Source: Escallonia rubra
Taxonomy: Eukaryota; Streptophyta; Magnoliopsida; Escalloniales; Escalloniaceae
NCBI GenBank assembly: GCA_033065855.1
Contig: JAVXUO010001433.1
Coordinates: 1-64,000 of the forward strand
Reading direction: 5' to 3'
Length of the DNA: 64,000 bases
This document shows positions 45,701 through 57,388 of the stretch, piece by piece. Within the stretch, counting starts at the first letter, position 1; every line of letters begins with the position of its first letter. The notes beneath the pieces are model-generated. The model ran no database searches. It was not told the origin of the DNA and was given only the letters and a program-made list of their open reading frames with translations. The position numbers were made by a program, and so were the translations under genes.

Positions 45701-48700
45701 AAGGCCTTTGTTGGAACTGTCGAGGATTCGGGTAACCTCGAGCAGTTCATGTGGCGTTTTCTTTTGCCCGACTTGTAAATCTCGACTTCTTCTTCCTTTC
45801 AGAAACCAAGACTAATTTTGTTTCGGTCGGAAAAAAATTTTATGGTTTGGGTTTTTCTTCTTTCACGGGGTGTGATTCTAAATGAGCTAAATGAGGTATC
45901 TGGTTGGGATGGAAAGATACGCTTTCAGTATCTATTTTATATAGGGATAAGAACTTGTTACTTATCTCAGCATCCTATAGAGATGGTCCCACGTGGACAT
46001 CAGGCTTTGTCTATGGTCATTACTACATAAATAAAAGGCAGGCTACTTGGATTAAATTGGAAGCGATTCTGAAAGATAAGAAAGGACCACTGATGCTGAT
46101 AGGTGATTTCAATCAAGTGATGTATCCACATGAAAAAGAAAGGTTGCATTCCAACGATTATCCTGGACATGTTTGGTTACGTCAATTCCTGTTTAATCTT
46201 GGGCTGTGTGAGCTGGCTTGGTCGGGGCCACCTTTCACGTGGACTAACAACAGAGAAGGGTTGAGCTGTACTTTTGAGCAACTCGATAAAGGTTATGCTA
46301 ATCCTGAATGGATGTTTTTATTTCCCCTTTCTACTATCCACAACCAAGGAATCCAAGGATCTGACCACGCGCCAATCACGTTTCAATCTGAAATGAGAAT
46401 TTTGGGAATTCGTAAACCCTTCCGTTTTGAAGCCATGTGGTTAACGCACCCTGATTGCATGAAATTTACTCAACAAGTCTGGGATATTCCACTTCTAGGA
46501 TCATCTTTATTTCGAACAATGTCTCGAGGAAGGATGTTAGCTAAAAGATTGGGAACGTGGAACAAGAAGTCCTTTGGTATGCTTGATGAGAGCATTGAAG
46601 TAGCAAAACAAGACCTTCTCCGAAGCCAAAATCATATCTTGAATCCGGATGTGAATGACAGATTCATTCTTCAATCTCATCGTTTGAATTGGCTTTTGGA
46701 TTGTGAAGAATTACATTGGGCCCAAAAATCAGGAGAAAAATGGATGAAATTGGGATATAGGAATACAAAATTTTTCCATGCCGCTATGGCGGTGCGAAAA
46801 AATAGAAATGCTATTTCCAGCATCACAAACAATCAAGGAGTCGTGGTAGTGGATCAAATTGCCATCAAAGCTTGTTTTCAACAATATTTTATGGACCTTT
46901 TGCGAGGATTTTCCCCAATTCCAACTCCCCAAAATTTCTGCTCAATCGAAGCTATCGCGGCTTCTATTTCACAAGAACAATTCAATGATTTAAGCAAGCC
47001 TTTCCAGAATTATGAGGTGTGGTCAGCCATTTCAAGCCTTCCTCCTCTTAAAGCTCCGCGTCCGGATGGTTTCCCAACAATTTTCTATCAAAAATCCTGG
47101 AGGTTTGTTGGCAATGAGGTTACCCAAGCAGTCCTTTCTTTTTTACAGTCGGGTTACATGCTCAGAGAATCTAACAATACTTTCATCGCTCTTATTCCAA
47201 AAAAGGACAACCCAGTGACCCCTGGTGATTTTCGGCCGATTAGTCTATGCAACACTATATACAAGATAATTGCTCGCATTCTGGTCAACAGACTTCGTCC
47301 GGTTATGGAGTCCCTAATTTCGCCATACCAAAATGCTTTTCTTCCGGGAAGCAAAATCACGGCCAATATTCTTATTGCTCAAGAACTGACAAATTATATA
47401 CGGCTGAAGAAATCTGGGGTTGGAGCTTTTTGTTCATTAAAGATGGACATGAGCAAAGCTTATGACCGTATTAGCTTGGAATTTCTCCGTGCGGTTCTGA
47501 TCAGGTTTGGTTTTCCATTGCGCTTCATCCATCTTATTATGGCATGTGTTCAAACAGTTTCCTATTCAGTGCTTATTAATGGGGAACAGACGCAACGATT
47601 TGAGCCGATCCGCGGACTAAGGCAAGGTGATCCGCTATCCCCTTATCTGTTTATATTATGTGCTGAAGTCTTATCGACAAATCTTTCGAGAGCCCAAGAT
47701 CTGGGAGGTCTCTGCGGTATCAAATTGGGGACCAATTGCCCAATTATAAATCACCTTTTCTTTGCTGATGATTCTATACTCTTTTTCAAGATTACCCTTT
47801 TGGGATGTGAAATCCTTAAAATTCTTCTGGGGAAGTATTGTGAGCAATCAGGGCAGGTTATTAATATTGACAAATCAGCGATATGCTTCAGCCCCAATAC
47901 TTCCAATGATTTGGTGTCCTTTGTCCTCGCTACGTTAGGCATACCCGAGAGTGAAAATTTTGGGAAATACTTAGGAACTAGCCTGGATATTGTAACTCAC
48001 AGGAAAGAGTTTTTCCGAGATCTTATCACCAAAGTTCAAAATAGATGCGCGGGATGGAAAAGCATTGTTCTAAACAAAGCTGGCAGGAAAACTCTTATTA
48101 CATCAGTCCTCTCATCGCTTCTGACTTATCATATGCAGGTCTTCAAGTTCCCAAAGTATGTCTGTAAGAAGCTAGATAGTATTTTTAGTAATTTCTTTTG
48201 GGCAGGAGCGAATAAGGACAAGGCTCTTCATTTGGTGAACTGGTTTTCCTTGTGTGGGCCAAAATCAAAGGGGGGTTGGCGTTTAAAAAATCAGACCTTT
48301 ACAATTACGCTCTCTTATCCAAAATCAGCTGGTCCTTCATTCAAGAACCTAATTCTTTATTAAGCCAAATCTTTAGGTCTAAATACTGTACGAGAAAAAA
48401 ATTCATGGAAGTAAAACCGGCAAGGAACAGTTCTTGGGCATGGAAAGGCATTCTCCATGGAAGAGATTGTTTACTACCAGAACTTCGGTGGCAAATTGGT
48501 ACAGGTCAATCAATCCAAGTATGGGAGGATTTCTGGCTGAAAGACATACCCCCAGTAGTGTTAAGAGACATCAGGAACGTGGATTCAACAATTATTACAG
48601 TAGCTGATCTGATACATAACCATCAGTGGAATATCCAAAAACTGAGGGAATATTTCCCAGAAGACATTTGTTTTGCTATCAGAAGTAACCATGTATCCTT

Positions 48701-49892
48701 AGGCGACTTCCCGGACAGATTAACTTGGAATCATTCCCCTTCTGGCTTTTATTTAGTAAAAACAGGTTATCAGGTACTATACGATATTGAAGCTGGAAAA
48801 ATGGAAGCACTTCGTCCTGATTATAACCCAGGACAATGTGTTCCTTCCAAGACCTGGGGGAGATTGTGGAAATTGCAATTGGCTCATAAAATTCAAGTTT
48901 TTCTCTGGCAAGCTCTGATGCAAAGACTACCAACTATGCATAGACTTTCAAAGGTAGGCTTCAGCGGATCTACTGATTGCCGGTTTTGCAATTCCCAAAT
49001 AGAGACCTGCGACCATCTCTTTCTCAAATGTTCGGGGGTACGAGCAGTGTGGTTTGGACTAGACCTCGGTATCAGGTTACAACAACCTTTACCAACCTTT
49101 TTTGAATGGCTTATTGCATGGATCAACAAGGGCAACGCTCCCACCAAACAAGGATCCAAAACAGTCACTACTATTCTTATCACTCTCTGGCAAATTTGGT
49201 TACATAGAAATGAAATCTCCTTCACAGGCATAAGTTTTGACCCTATGATCATCATTCGGAAAACTCAAGCTCAAGTACAGACTACTTGGACAGTATTCTC
49301 GAAAAATTTAACAAGAAGCATGGTGCAGGAACGACAAAGTCACTCAAAAAGGGAGATTATGGGCCACGATATATCTTTTCTAGCGTACAATTTCCATTTA
49401 TTATCGTGTTCCTGTCAACAACGCTTGACATACTTTGTTTCTGTAGGATCTCATTTTCAACAGCACAGACAGAAATCTGGCCTAGGCATCTGCATCTCAA
49501 GAGGCTTAGGACATCATTTGGGTTCATATGCAATTTCATACTACTCTCAAGATCCTTTCTCTTCACAGGCGCTGGCAGTGCTGAAAACACTACAGTGGGC
49601 TGCACAACAAAAATTGAAACATATTGTTATTTTTACTAACTCCGGTCGTTTACTTGCACAGATAAAAGGTCGGGAGGTGATTAGTGCGGTAGCAGCACCT
49701 ATCATGTATGATATCTACCTAGCTAGCAAATATTTTCACTTTTGTCGGATCCTCGTTGGAAGCAAAAGGCTACTGTCTGAAGCCGTTGATCTTGCCACTT
49801 TTGCTTGCAAGGCTAGATCGGAAGTATCTATGACATGGACTCATAGACTAGATGCTTTTAGATCTAATCATGCACATATGGACAATGATTAA
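45697..49892 (+). pseudogene. L1 ORF2: endonuclease, reverse transcriptase, RNase H (broken)
   Basis: It starts MKGLCWNCRGFG. The AP-type endonuclease shows FLSETKTNF, LMLIGDFNQV, GPPFTWTNN, TFEQLDKGYANPEW and GSDHAPI. The reverse transcriptase has SLPPLKAPRPDGFP, FIALIPKKD, FRPISLCNTIYKIIA, FCSLKMDMSKAYDR, RGLRQGDPLSPYLF and the catalytic FADD (about 47760). A zinc-ribbon zf-RVT domain (FLWQALMQRLPTMHRL, CRFCNSQIETCDHLFLKC) and a weak RNase H-like tail follow. Lesions: a frameshift just after GFG (about 45733), TGA codons at 45883 and 45892 where Gly is expected, and a frameshift near 48275. Also KAPRPDG stands where KAPGPDG is usual. The enzyme nicks DNA and copies the element RNA at the nick. 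Confidence 0.92.
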
Positions 49893-50403
49893 AGTTTCCT
49901 TTTGCTGGTCTGTATCATATTTCTTTCGTTTATGGCTGTAAAATAGTGTAGATCTGTAAACTTTTGTAACTCTCCTTTTGCTTAGCCGGGACGGCTTGTT
50001 TAATATATATTTCTCCTCTTAAACAAAAAAAAAAAAAGATAGGTTCAGAACAAAGACCTTAGATGAACTTTTTTGCCATGAATACAATAAAAAGGAACAC
50101 TACAAGAACTTGAAACTAAAGCATTATACATTGAAATAAACAAGACCAGTGGTAATGTTACATAGATCCTTCAAACTATACTTCCCAAAAGGCTAAAGGC
50201 CCCTCAAAATAAACCAAAAAATTACAAGCAGACAATTATAGTTAGTTAGAACCTTACCAAAATCATCCCCCAAAAACAAAACGAAACAAAAATTAAAGAA
50301 CCTTGAGTATAAGTGTTTGTCATCCACTCCCAAGAGAAATGGGCAAGAAATTCGTCCAAGGAAACAAACAAACAAACCCCATCTAATTCAGTTACAAGAA
50401 GCA

Positions 50404-50907
50404 TCACAAAACCTCATCTCTGCTTCTCCTAACAAGTGCAAAGTACCCTAAAACAGCACAAACAGCCGCCACAATATTCCCTTCCTTGATCAACACCTTC
50501 ACCACAAACCCAGTAATCTCAGCCGTCAATTTCTTCCCTTCCACCACCAGTTGCCTCCTGGGCTTCCCGCAAAAGGTCAGCAGAACAAGAACAGTGATCC
50601 AAGTGACAAGTGTGGCCGGAATCGCCACGGCCAAGGCGGCCGCCATCGAAAGTAACCCGAAAACCACGCCCAGCACCACCGAGGCGTAAAGAGCTGGCCA
50701 CCCGGATGAACTTGAGGACGTTGAAACGGTGGATTCGTACCAAGCGAGCACGGATTTGAGGAGGTTCCAGGTAAACGAGAGCAATATGGTGTACACACCA
50801 ACAAAGAGACATACCCATGTTCTTCTTTTGCTCATGAGCCTGATTAGAAGCATGGAATTGGAGGATTTTGATGGAGATGATGGTTCTTCTAGTATGCAGT
50901 CCGCCAT
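50404..50907 (-). CDS. Small plant membrane protein of unknown function
   Basis: It encodes 167 residues from the ATG at 50907 (MADCILEEPSSPSKSS). Upstream codons in the same frame lack an ATG, so this start is firm. Hydrophobic segments at about residues 30-55 (WVCLFVGVYTILLSFTWNLL), 74-93 and 95-118 (AIPATLVTWITVLVLLTF), plus a weaker one near 140-158, suggest three or four membrane spans. GKPRRQLVVEGKKLTAEI forms a basic loop between them. I do not recognise a named family; it looks like a conserved plant transmembrane protein. Single exon, GC-richer than its surroundings, with a TATA box near 51130. The split solo LTR lies 350 bp beyond its stop, in the same orientation. Function is unknown. 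Confidence 0.75.
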   Translation of the reverse strand: MADCILEEPSSPSKSSNSMLLIRLMSKRRTWVCLFVGVYTILLSFTWNLLKSVLAWYESTVSTSSSSSGWPALYASVVLGVVFGLLSMAAALAVAIPATLVTWITVLVLLTFCGKPRRQLVVEGKKLTAEITGFVVKVLIKEGNIVAAVCAVLGYFALVRRSRDEVL

Positions 50908-51128
50908 GGCTGCTTGAATTATCAACGGATTGAATCTTCTCTCTCTTTCCCTCTTTGCTTTTTCTCTTCCCTTGCCTCTCCTTTTCTGCTTTGTTACTGT
51001 TGGGGACTTCGGTACTATTGTTTGGTGAACAAAAATTCGGCCCACCCGTGACGACCACGCGCTTCTACCTTTGTTGAAGAAGACTTTGATTTTAGCATAT
51101 GTGTGGATCAGCCTTTACATTCACCGTT

Positions 51129-51142
51129 TATATTTATATATA
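51129..51142 (-). promoter_or_regulatory. TATA box for the gene at 50404-50907
   Basis: On the minus strand GTATATATATAAATA lies about 220 bp before the start codon. The leader between holds a CT/GA-rich stretch (50935-51000 region), common in plant 5' UTRs. Confidence 0.5.
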
Positions 51143-51159
51143 TACCTTAGGCCACGTGT

Positions 51160-51585
51160 AAGCACATTTCGAATTGGTTCAATTAATTTGTGAGTCAAAT
51201 AACTAATCGAATCGTATTTCTCAGTTTTAAAATTTTTGAACTGAATCATAATAAACACCGTCGGTTTGTATGGTCTATTTTAGTCGGTTCAAACAGTTCA
51301 GTTTAGTCGATTTAGATCAATTTGTGCATAATTAAAAAGAAGTTATCAATTTGCGCACCTATTATTGGAGCAAAAATTTGTTCAAACTTGAATTTATATA
51401 TTATCTAAGATATAAATATTATTCTAAAGGGTCGTAAAAATTGATCCCGTGAATCGAACCGAAGTCGATTTGAGAAATACTATGAAACTAAACCGTTAAG
51501 ATTTTTTAGACGATTCGGAATAGATCGATTCAGTTTGATCAATTTAAACGGTTTGAATCTGTTTGTACAGTTTGGTGCTCACTCC
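51160..51585. mobile_element. Decayed MITE-like inverted-repeat element
   Basis: GTAAGCACATTTCGAATTGG at the left resembles the right end read backwards, GTGAGCACCAAACTGTACAA. TTCGGTTCAAAC and TCGATTT motifs are repeated inside in both orientations. This matches known plant hAT MITE ends, but the target duplication is not visible, so the call is tentative. Confidence 0.4.
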
Positions 51586-51589
51586 TCCT

Positions 51590-53361
51590 GCCTTAAAATG
51601 TCAAATTCTTTTAAAACAGTCTGTCGCGTCCAAATCTCGTTTTTCTTAGCGCCTTTCTTTTTTTTTTTTCCTTCTTTTTTTTGGCACTTTTACGCTTTGA
51701 ATGCATTTTGACTTTGCCGGCTCGCACGGCATATGTCTTAACTTATGACGATCTTTATGTTTTGGGCATTCGCTCTGGCTTGCCTCTTTCGTTCGACAAA
51801 GTCGTGACTTAAAATGGAGTATATTTTTGCGGTGTTAAATTTGATTTGTAAAATTTTCCGAAATCATTGACCTCCTGTCGCTGTAGTGAAGTGTGAGCTT
51901 AGCACATTTGGATTCAACGACGCGATTGGAGCTTTCTATTCCAAGTCTTTTGTGGTGCCGGTGGAAAAGTCGTATAAAACGACCAAAAGTACGTCAGTTT
52001 AGACTTTGGACCGAAGCAACATTGACGAGCTACCTTTACTCTTTTGGTTGGCTTCAACCTTTTTCTTCCAAGTCTCTCATTCATTCTGTTCTTCCTTATC
52101 AAGGTTGCCAAACTCTTTTTACTTTCCAGGCTGCAGAATATTCGTTCCGAATTTCTCTTGCAATTGCAAATGCAAATGTTTGGCCCTTGCCATTGTGAAA
52201 CAACAAAAAGTTGATCCACTTGTGGTGGTTTTATTTCTTTCTTTTCTTTTTTAAACTGAAAGTCGTTCTATTCTACTATGTCAACAATAAAATCTCCCTA
52301 AGAACATAAATGACTACCCCCACCCTAAAGACTCAGCATTTGCTACAATGTACTCCCTTGGACAGTTATTGTTGCAAAGCTTTTGGGAGTCTAACAGGCT
52401 AGCAGAGCCCATAAAGAGCTCAGCCTTTGCTTTTCGACTACATACATCTACTGTTACACAAGGATGATTACTGACCTTCTAGGATAAGAATAAAGTAGCA
52501 ACGTGGAAAATATAAGGCAGTAATGGATAAAATAAAAAACTGCCTGAGTCGAATGCGTTGCATCATGTCCTTAAGACAGTATTTGCTCCCTTGTATTCTG
52601 CTTAGGGTTGCAGGAAATCAATCCCAAGATAAAACAGGCGACCCTCTATTGATCACAGGATAAATCAATTAATAGACAGAAATTTGAGAGAAAGAGCAAG
52701 AGAGAAATTCGAGTGAGTAATAAGTCTGATCATCAGCCCTATTTATATAGACACCAAAAGGTGTCTTGAATAGGTACAAACAGTTGTGACAGTTCATTGA
52801 CTCTGCAGGTATCACTTAACAGTCACAATCTGCAGACACAGCAAACAGGTGCACCTTATAAACTAACAGACACCATTAATAGGTGCCATTAAAATTTAAA
52901 CTAAACAGAAAATTCTGTTTAATTTGCCAACAGTCACACTGTTTTAGTCCAAAAGTCGATCTCATTTTGGTTCACAGGCTGAATTTGTTGTAAAAAATGC
53001 GCCTAAAACTGCCAATATGCAGCCGGCACGCCTGCGTGGTGCACCGCACATGTGCGAGTGCATGGTCATGCATAACATGTGTTTCTAGTACAATAAGGTA
53101 TGTCACATGACCATTTATATACCCTTAACCTTTCTATTTCCTAAGCAATGTGAGAACCCACGTCATGACCATTTTCAACCTTATTAAATGTCAATCTTTT
53201 AGAGTTTATATCTCTCTAACCAATCAATCAAGTTGATTGATTCTTTTTTAGATATTAAACCTTATAGTAAAGCCCAGAAGAACTGTTAAATGCACCTTGA
53301 ATATCATGTTGGACTGTACAAGAGCATCCCTCTTTTAAACAGAAACCAACCTAGCCTACAG
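51590..53361. other. Intergenic; a promoter-like stretch but no gene
   Basis: No coding motif. On the minus strand TATATAAATAGGGC (near 52735-52750) followed by a CTCTC-rich leader looks like an LTR or gene promoter, but I found no TG..CA ends with a 5-bp duplication. Confidence 0.4.
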
Positions 53362-54661
53362 TAGCGACTGTAATATGGGCTGGTTTTAAATGGGCTTTAA
53401 CCAACCCAACTTATGTACGGACAAGGTTTGACCCACTAAACCCAACTAATTTAAAAATAGGTCGGTCTAAGTTGGGTAAATATTTAAATGACACTAAATT
53501 GGGCCTAGCCCATTAAACCCAAACTAACCCAACAAAAAAACCAACAACGAATTCTCTTTCAATCCCTCCTTCCCCAAAAGTAGGCAGAGGCAGTTACCGG
53601 TGGTTGCTCCCTCGGCTGCCAGCCCTACACTAACAGGGGCCTCAAGAAAATCCTCAAGTCACTCCCCGAGATCACCTACAACTCATCTGGGAAAGGAAAT
53701 TCACAGTAAAGTGTGCCATCTGCCCGAGGGAGTACGCCAGTGGACGAGATCTGCCTCCTGCAGTAGGCAACCACGGGTTCCACACCAAGTGCATTGACAT
53801 ATGGCTGAGCTCGCAATCGTCGTGCCCATCGTGTAGACGGGTGCTGGTAGTGACGAGGCGCTGGAAGGGCGACTAGTTACCGTTCGCAGAGGCGGAAATG
53901 AAGACGAGGCAAGACGAAGATGTTGGTCACAGTGGCCTAGGTCTAAACGAGAAGGCAAAGACGGCGTGGCATGTTCCTAGACAAAACGGTAGCGACAGCG
54001 TTGGCTAGTTCCACTGCCTCTGTCGTGCCGTTGATCTACATCATTGTTGTGTGTTTGTCCGTGGGTTATAGGATTGAATTTGGGATTTCGTGAATTTGAA
54101 GATTGAGGATTTGTTTTGTATTTTGTTAGTTATACTGTCGATTTGTTTTTTGTTTTTTTTCCCCTTTTTGGTGACTTTCTGTAGTTGTTTTTCAATTAAT
54201 ATATGATGATTGAATTTGAACTTTTTCTGTGTTTTAATTTTAAGTTTCTTTATTGGTATTCTATTAGTTGTATTGTTGATTTGATCTTTTAATTTTTGTG
54301 ATTTTTTAATTATAATATTTTATCTTTTGACTAAATAAATAAAAGTTTTAATTTGCCAAAGATCAATATATTATCTAATAAGTCAAATGAGAGTCACGTT
54401 AGTCTTTCGATAACGAGACGCATTGAGAAAAATTACTCATTCAAAAATGAAAGGCAAAAGATTAAACCCGTACCATTTTTACTTTTTTTTTTTTTTTTTG
54501 GTTAATAAGAGAATAGCATCTTTGTAACCCTTTTAATTTTCAGTACCATTTTTACTTGGGTTGGGCTTTTTGCAAAAAAACCCAAGTTGAGCCGGGTTAA
54601 GATAGACTTTTAAAAGGTTTGGTTAAAAAACCCAATTCAACCCATCTAAGTTGCACCCCTA
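53362..54661. mobile_element. Non-autonomous hAT element carrying a RING-H2 gene fragment
   Basis: Ends TAGCGACTGTAATATGGGCT and, on the other strand at the right, TAGGGGTGCAACTTAGATGG. Subterminal GGGTTGGTT/CCCAAC motifs occur at both ends, with a near-perfect 8-bp duplication GCCTACAG (53354-53361) and GCTTACAG (54662-54669). There is no transposase. A RING-type gene piece lies in the left half (separate entry). Confidence 0.8.
53628..53875 (+). pseudogene. ATL-like RING-H2 ubiquitin ligase fragment, captured
   Basis: Reading +, [14 protein letters not shown] is followed, after a one-base frame change near 53697, by [16 protein letters not shown], then [16 protein letters not shown] and [11 protein letters not shown]. 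This is the GLD and RING-H2 layout of Arabidopsis Toxicos en Levadura (ATL) E3 ligases, which tag proteins with ubiquitin at membranes. The N-terminal membrane segment is missing. The third zinc ligand, normally Cys three residues before the first His (CNHGFH), is Gly (GNHGFH), so the finger could not bind both zincs. It is a dead fragment carried inside a hAT element. Confidence 0.8.
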
Positions 54662-54669
54662 GCTTACAG

Positions 54670-56950
54670 TATCTGCAATATGTTGCCCATATGAAAGTCC
54701 TATTAGCAACCATTGCTGCAAACCCTTAGGAGTCTATTTGGATGGAGCTCCGCATTTCCTTCCAACTACAATCTGCTCTTATGTGCCAATACCATTTCTA
54801 ATGTACATGATACAACGAACAAAAGACGGACCCCTATTTACACTGCGCATGAGACAACGAACGAAAGACGGACCAATTCCAATTCTAACAACAAGAGTTC
54901 TCTAAGCAGGAACCAATCCAACATAAAGAGCTCGGCAATGGATTCCTACAATATATTGTCCATACGAAAGTCATCATGGACAACTATTTTCGTAAACCTT
55001 TTAGGAGTAATATAATGGTAGCGTTAAGGAGTCTAGTAGAATAGCAGTATAGAATAGAGTGCAGCATCTGCCTTCTGCTAAAAATTAGCGCCCTATACTG
55101 ACTGCTAAACGTCATTCTCCCTCCCCCTTTTCGTCCCCCTTTATTTGTAAGTTGGATTCTTCTACTAGTGACATAGAATCTCAATGCATGGCCAATCATC
55201 TTAAAGACAAATTTTGACAGTTATTTATATCAAATCACAACATATCTGCAAACTTGACTCTCGCAAGAGAGGAGGCCCCATTGTCAACAATATTTAAAAA
55301 AAAAAAAAAAACAACATTTAATATCCCACAAGATTTTTACTAGTATTAAGATATTAATGATGAAGATGATAGAAGAAGAAGAATCATCTGGTCTACAAAT
55401 AAAGGAGTGATAGCGAATATATAACTACAGGTATTGAGTTCCATCAAACTGAAACATAAATACATGCAAGATCTTCAGTTTATTAAAATTGATAGATGCA
55501 ACAGAACGATCAAGTATAAGCATCAAAACTTTCATGCACGCGCTTACATGCAGAATTGCTATTGAGGGTACACAAAGAAGACGAAGATGACAACGGCAAC
55601 TACAATAGCTATGGCACAAGTACTGAACTACGGGGAGATATAGTATTACGACTGGTGTGCATTTGCAATGCTGCTGGTACTGCCTAGATCATATCAATAA
55701 GAAATTCCAGACACGTTTTGTTCTAAAACTAGGTGTTCAAACAGAATGCTTATGCTTCTAGGAATGAAATTCCATTAATACTGGAGACTGTCCATGACTA
55801 CATTTTACGACAGGTAAATTAAACAGGGGAGAGAGTGACAAACAAGATTTAAGACTCAAAATTCATTTCAATTTCCCTGCACATGATATGCGTGTGGAAA
55901 TATGTCTGTGCTACCTTTCTTTCCAAACTCTAGTACTGGGACCAGCTCAAAGTCATTTAAGAGCCCACATCTATAAGAGATGTAAGGAACATATTGCATC
56001 ACTACTTGACTATAAGTGTATAAAACAAAGAGCAGAGTTCACTTGGCATCTGAGAAATCTTAAGCTGCAGTTACAAGCCAGGTAAGAGAGTATATCGTGA
56101 ATTAAACACTGATACTTAAAAGCGTCAAAAAGCCATCGTACTTTTTACATATTTTTGCTTTTTTTGGGGAAGTTTATACATATTTTTGCTATTACACAAC
56201 TGCAAGGGAGAATGCATGCCTCAACAAAAACCAATGGCTTAGTGAGCACTAAGGTTACACCATAGAAACAGTTATAAGAAAATCTAACACATCAGTTATC
56301 AGAGAACCAAGTCTAGGTTTTTAGTACACAATTCTTAATCCAAGCAATATTTTAGCATCTGACACTGTCAATAGACATGAATGTATTCTTCAAGACCACA
56401 ATGAATAGAATTTCAGGTCAACAATACGGTGCTTTGCTTCTAGCACCAAATTTGCATTGCATTGCACTTGCATAATCATATGTCCCTTGACATGAGAGTT
56501 ATAACGACAAATTGCCACCAATATCTCATGCATGACCAGACAATTAGCAAGTATTACGATACAATTAGATTGTATATGCAAACAGCAAGCCACCACATGC
56601 TAACTGTTTTCACTAAAAAAGTTTAAGTGAAGTTCAGCAGTTAATATGAAGCACTAACAAGAACAATGGTAATGGAAGGTTGGCTAGGAACATAATGGCA
56701 TGCTTATTCAGATACTAACCCAAATTTTCAGGTGCGCTCTACCTCTAAGTATCTAGACCATTGTCCCGGTAAGGGTACAAAAAGCAGGACACACTCTGGT
56801 GCAGGAACCCTTTATTACCTTTTCATCGCATACCAATTTGTTATCTTAAGAGGGGTACAGATGCACAATAAGCCTGAAAAGGCGTTAGAAAATACTTCTC
56901 AACACAATGCCATTCAAACTGATGATAGTGGTGAGCTCTCATTTTTATCC
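54670..56950. other. Intergenic, nothing recognised
   Basis: AT-rich; no coding domain, RNA gene or element border seen. The far end probably includes the 3' UTR of the gene at 56954. Confidence 0.45.
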
Positions 56951-56953
56951 AAA

Positions 56954-57388
56954 TTAATCATACTTCTCCCTCCACGAATAAACAAGAAAGAAAACCCATG
57001 AAAGTGCCAACAGAAAATCACCTACCACCTGCCTAGGCCAAGCATGAGCCAAAACTTCAAGCCTCCTCTCAAAGTAAACCCTCCAAAGAGCCATCAAAAC
57101 ATGAAGGAAAACACAACCTTTAGCAAAGAAGCTCTGAAACTCTCTATCCTTGACAAATGCAACCATGAACAACAAAAACCCAACCGCAAAGAGAAGCAAT
57201 CCGGCAAACGACTCAGAGACTTGTATCAACAGTTGATCGTGTGGTGTTGACCCCAACAGCTTCCCAGCCGTTTCAATGCCGTGACCGAAGGCAGAGATCT
57301 CATTGAGATAGAACATTATCAGAGCACCACAAGTTACTGCAATCAACGAATGCAGAAGGCAAATTACAAAAAACCCGGACGATCCCAT
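56954..57388 (-). CDS. Small four-span membrane protein, function unknown
   Basis: It encodes 144 residues, MGSSGFFVICLLHSLIAVTCG to YSWREKYD. Four hydrophobic segments are seen at about residues 6-28, 60-80 (FAGLLLFAVGFLLFMVAFV), 88-105 and 122-139 (VVGDFLLALSWVFFLVYSW). HGIETAGKLLGSTPHDQLLI lies between the first two. The layout and conserved feel fit a small family of uncharacterised plant membrane proteins, which I cannot name from sequence alone. The ATG at 57388 is the first in frame. Introns in the leader are possible: the region up to about 58000 has gene-like composition. Its neighbour, the ubiquitin-RUB gene, is on the same strand upstream. Confidence 0.75.
   Translation of the reverse strand: MGSSGFFVICLLHSLIAVTCGALIMFYLNEISAFGHGIETAGKLLGSTPHDQLLIQVSESFAGLLLFAVGFLLFMVAFVKDREFQSFFAKGCVFLHVLMALWRVYFERRLEVLAHAWPRQVVGDFLLALSWVFFLVYSWREKYD

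Larger units (their letters stand above)
42472..50036 (+). mobile_element. Full-length plant L1 LINE (about 7.6 kb)
   Basis: It has a 5' leader (42472-42784), ORF1, ORF2, a short 3' untranslated part and a poly-A tail (about 50024-50036), flanked by 13-bp target duplications. Its presence end to end shows it is not 5'-truncated, unlike most LINE copies. ORF1 is open; ORF2 has about four lesions, so it is dead but fairly young. Confidence 0.93.
40532..50052 (-). mobile_element. Solo LTR of the 1.9-kb family, split by an L1 LINE
   Basis: On the minus strand it starts TGTTCTGAACC (50052) and ends GGCATCA (40532), within the 5-bp duplication AAGAC at 40527-40531 and 50053-50057. It aligns end to end with the solo LTR at 26872-28793, including the TATA region (CTATTTATAGAGG on the plus strand near 40830), the repeated GAGGAGTCGCCTA units and the CCAAGG-rich part. 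The LINE occupies 42472-50036, only about 16 bp from the LTR start. No internal region of the retroelement is present. Confidence 0.9.

Noticed and set aside
50908-51058. N-terminal extension of the membrane protein gene at 50404
   Set aside because: The upstream in-frame codons start at GTG, not ATG, and encode CT/GA-rich leader sequence.
51908-52254. Frames of about 100 codons on both strands
   Set aside because: No domain, no promoter or splice support, low-complexity ends.
52560-53350. Possible further solo LTR on the minus strand with a TATA box near 52740
   Set aside because: No TG..CA ends with a 5-bp duplication could be found.
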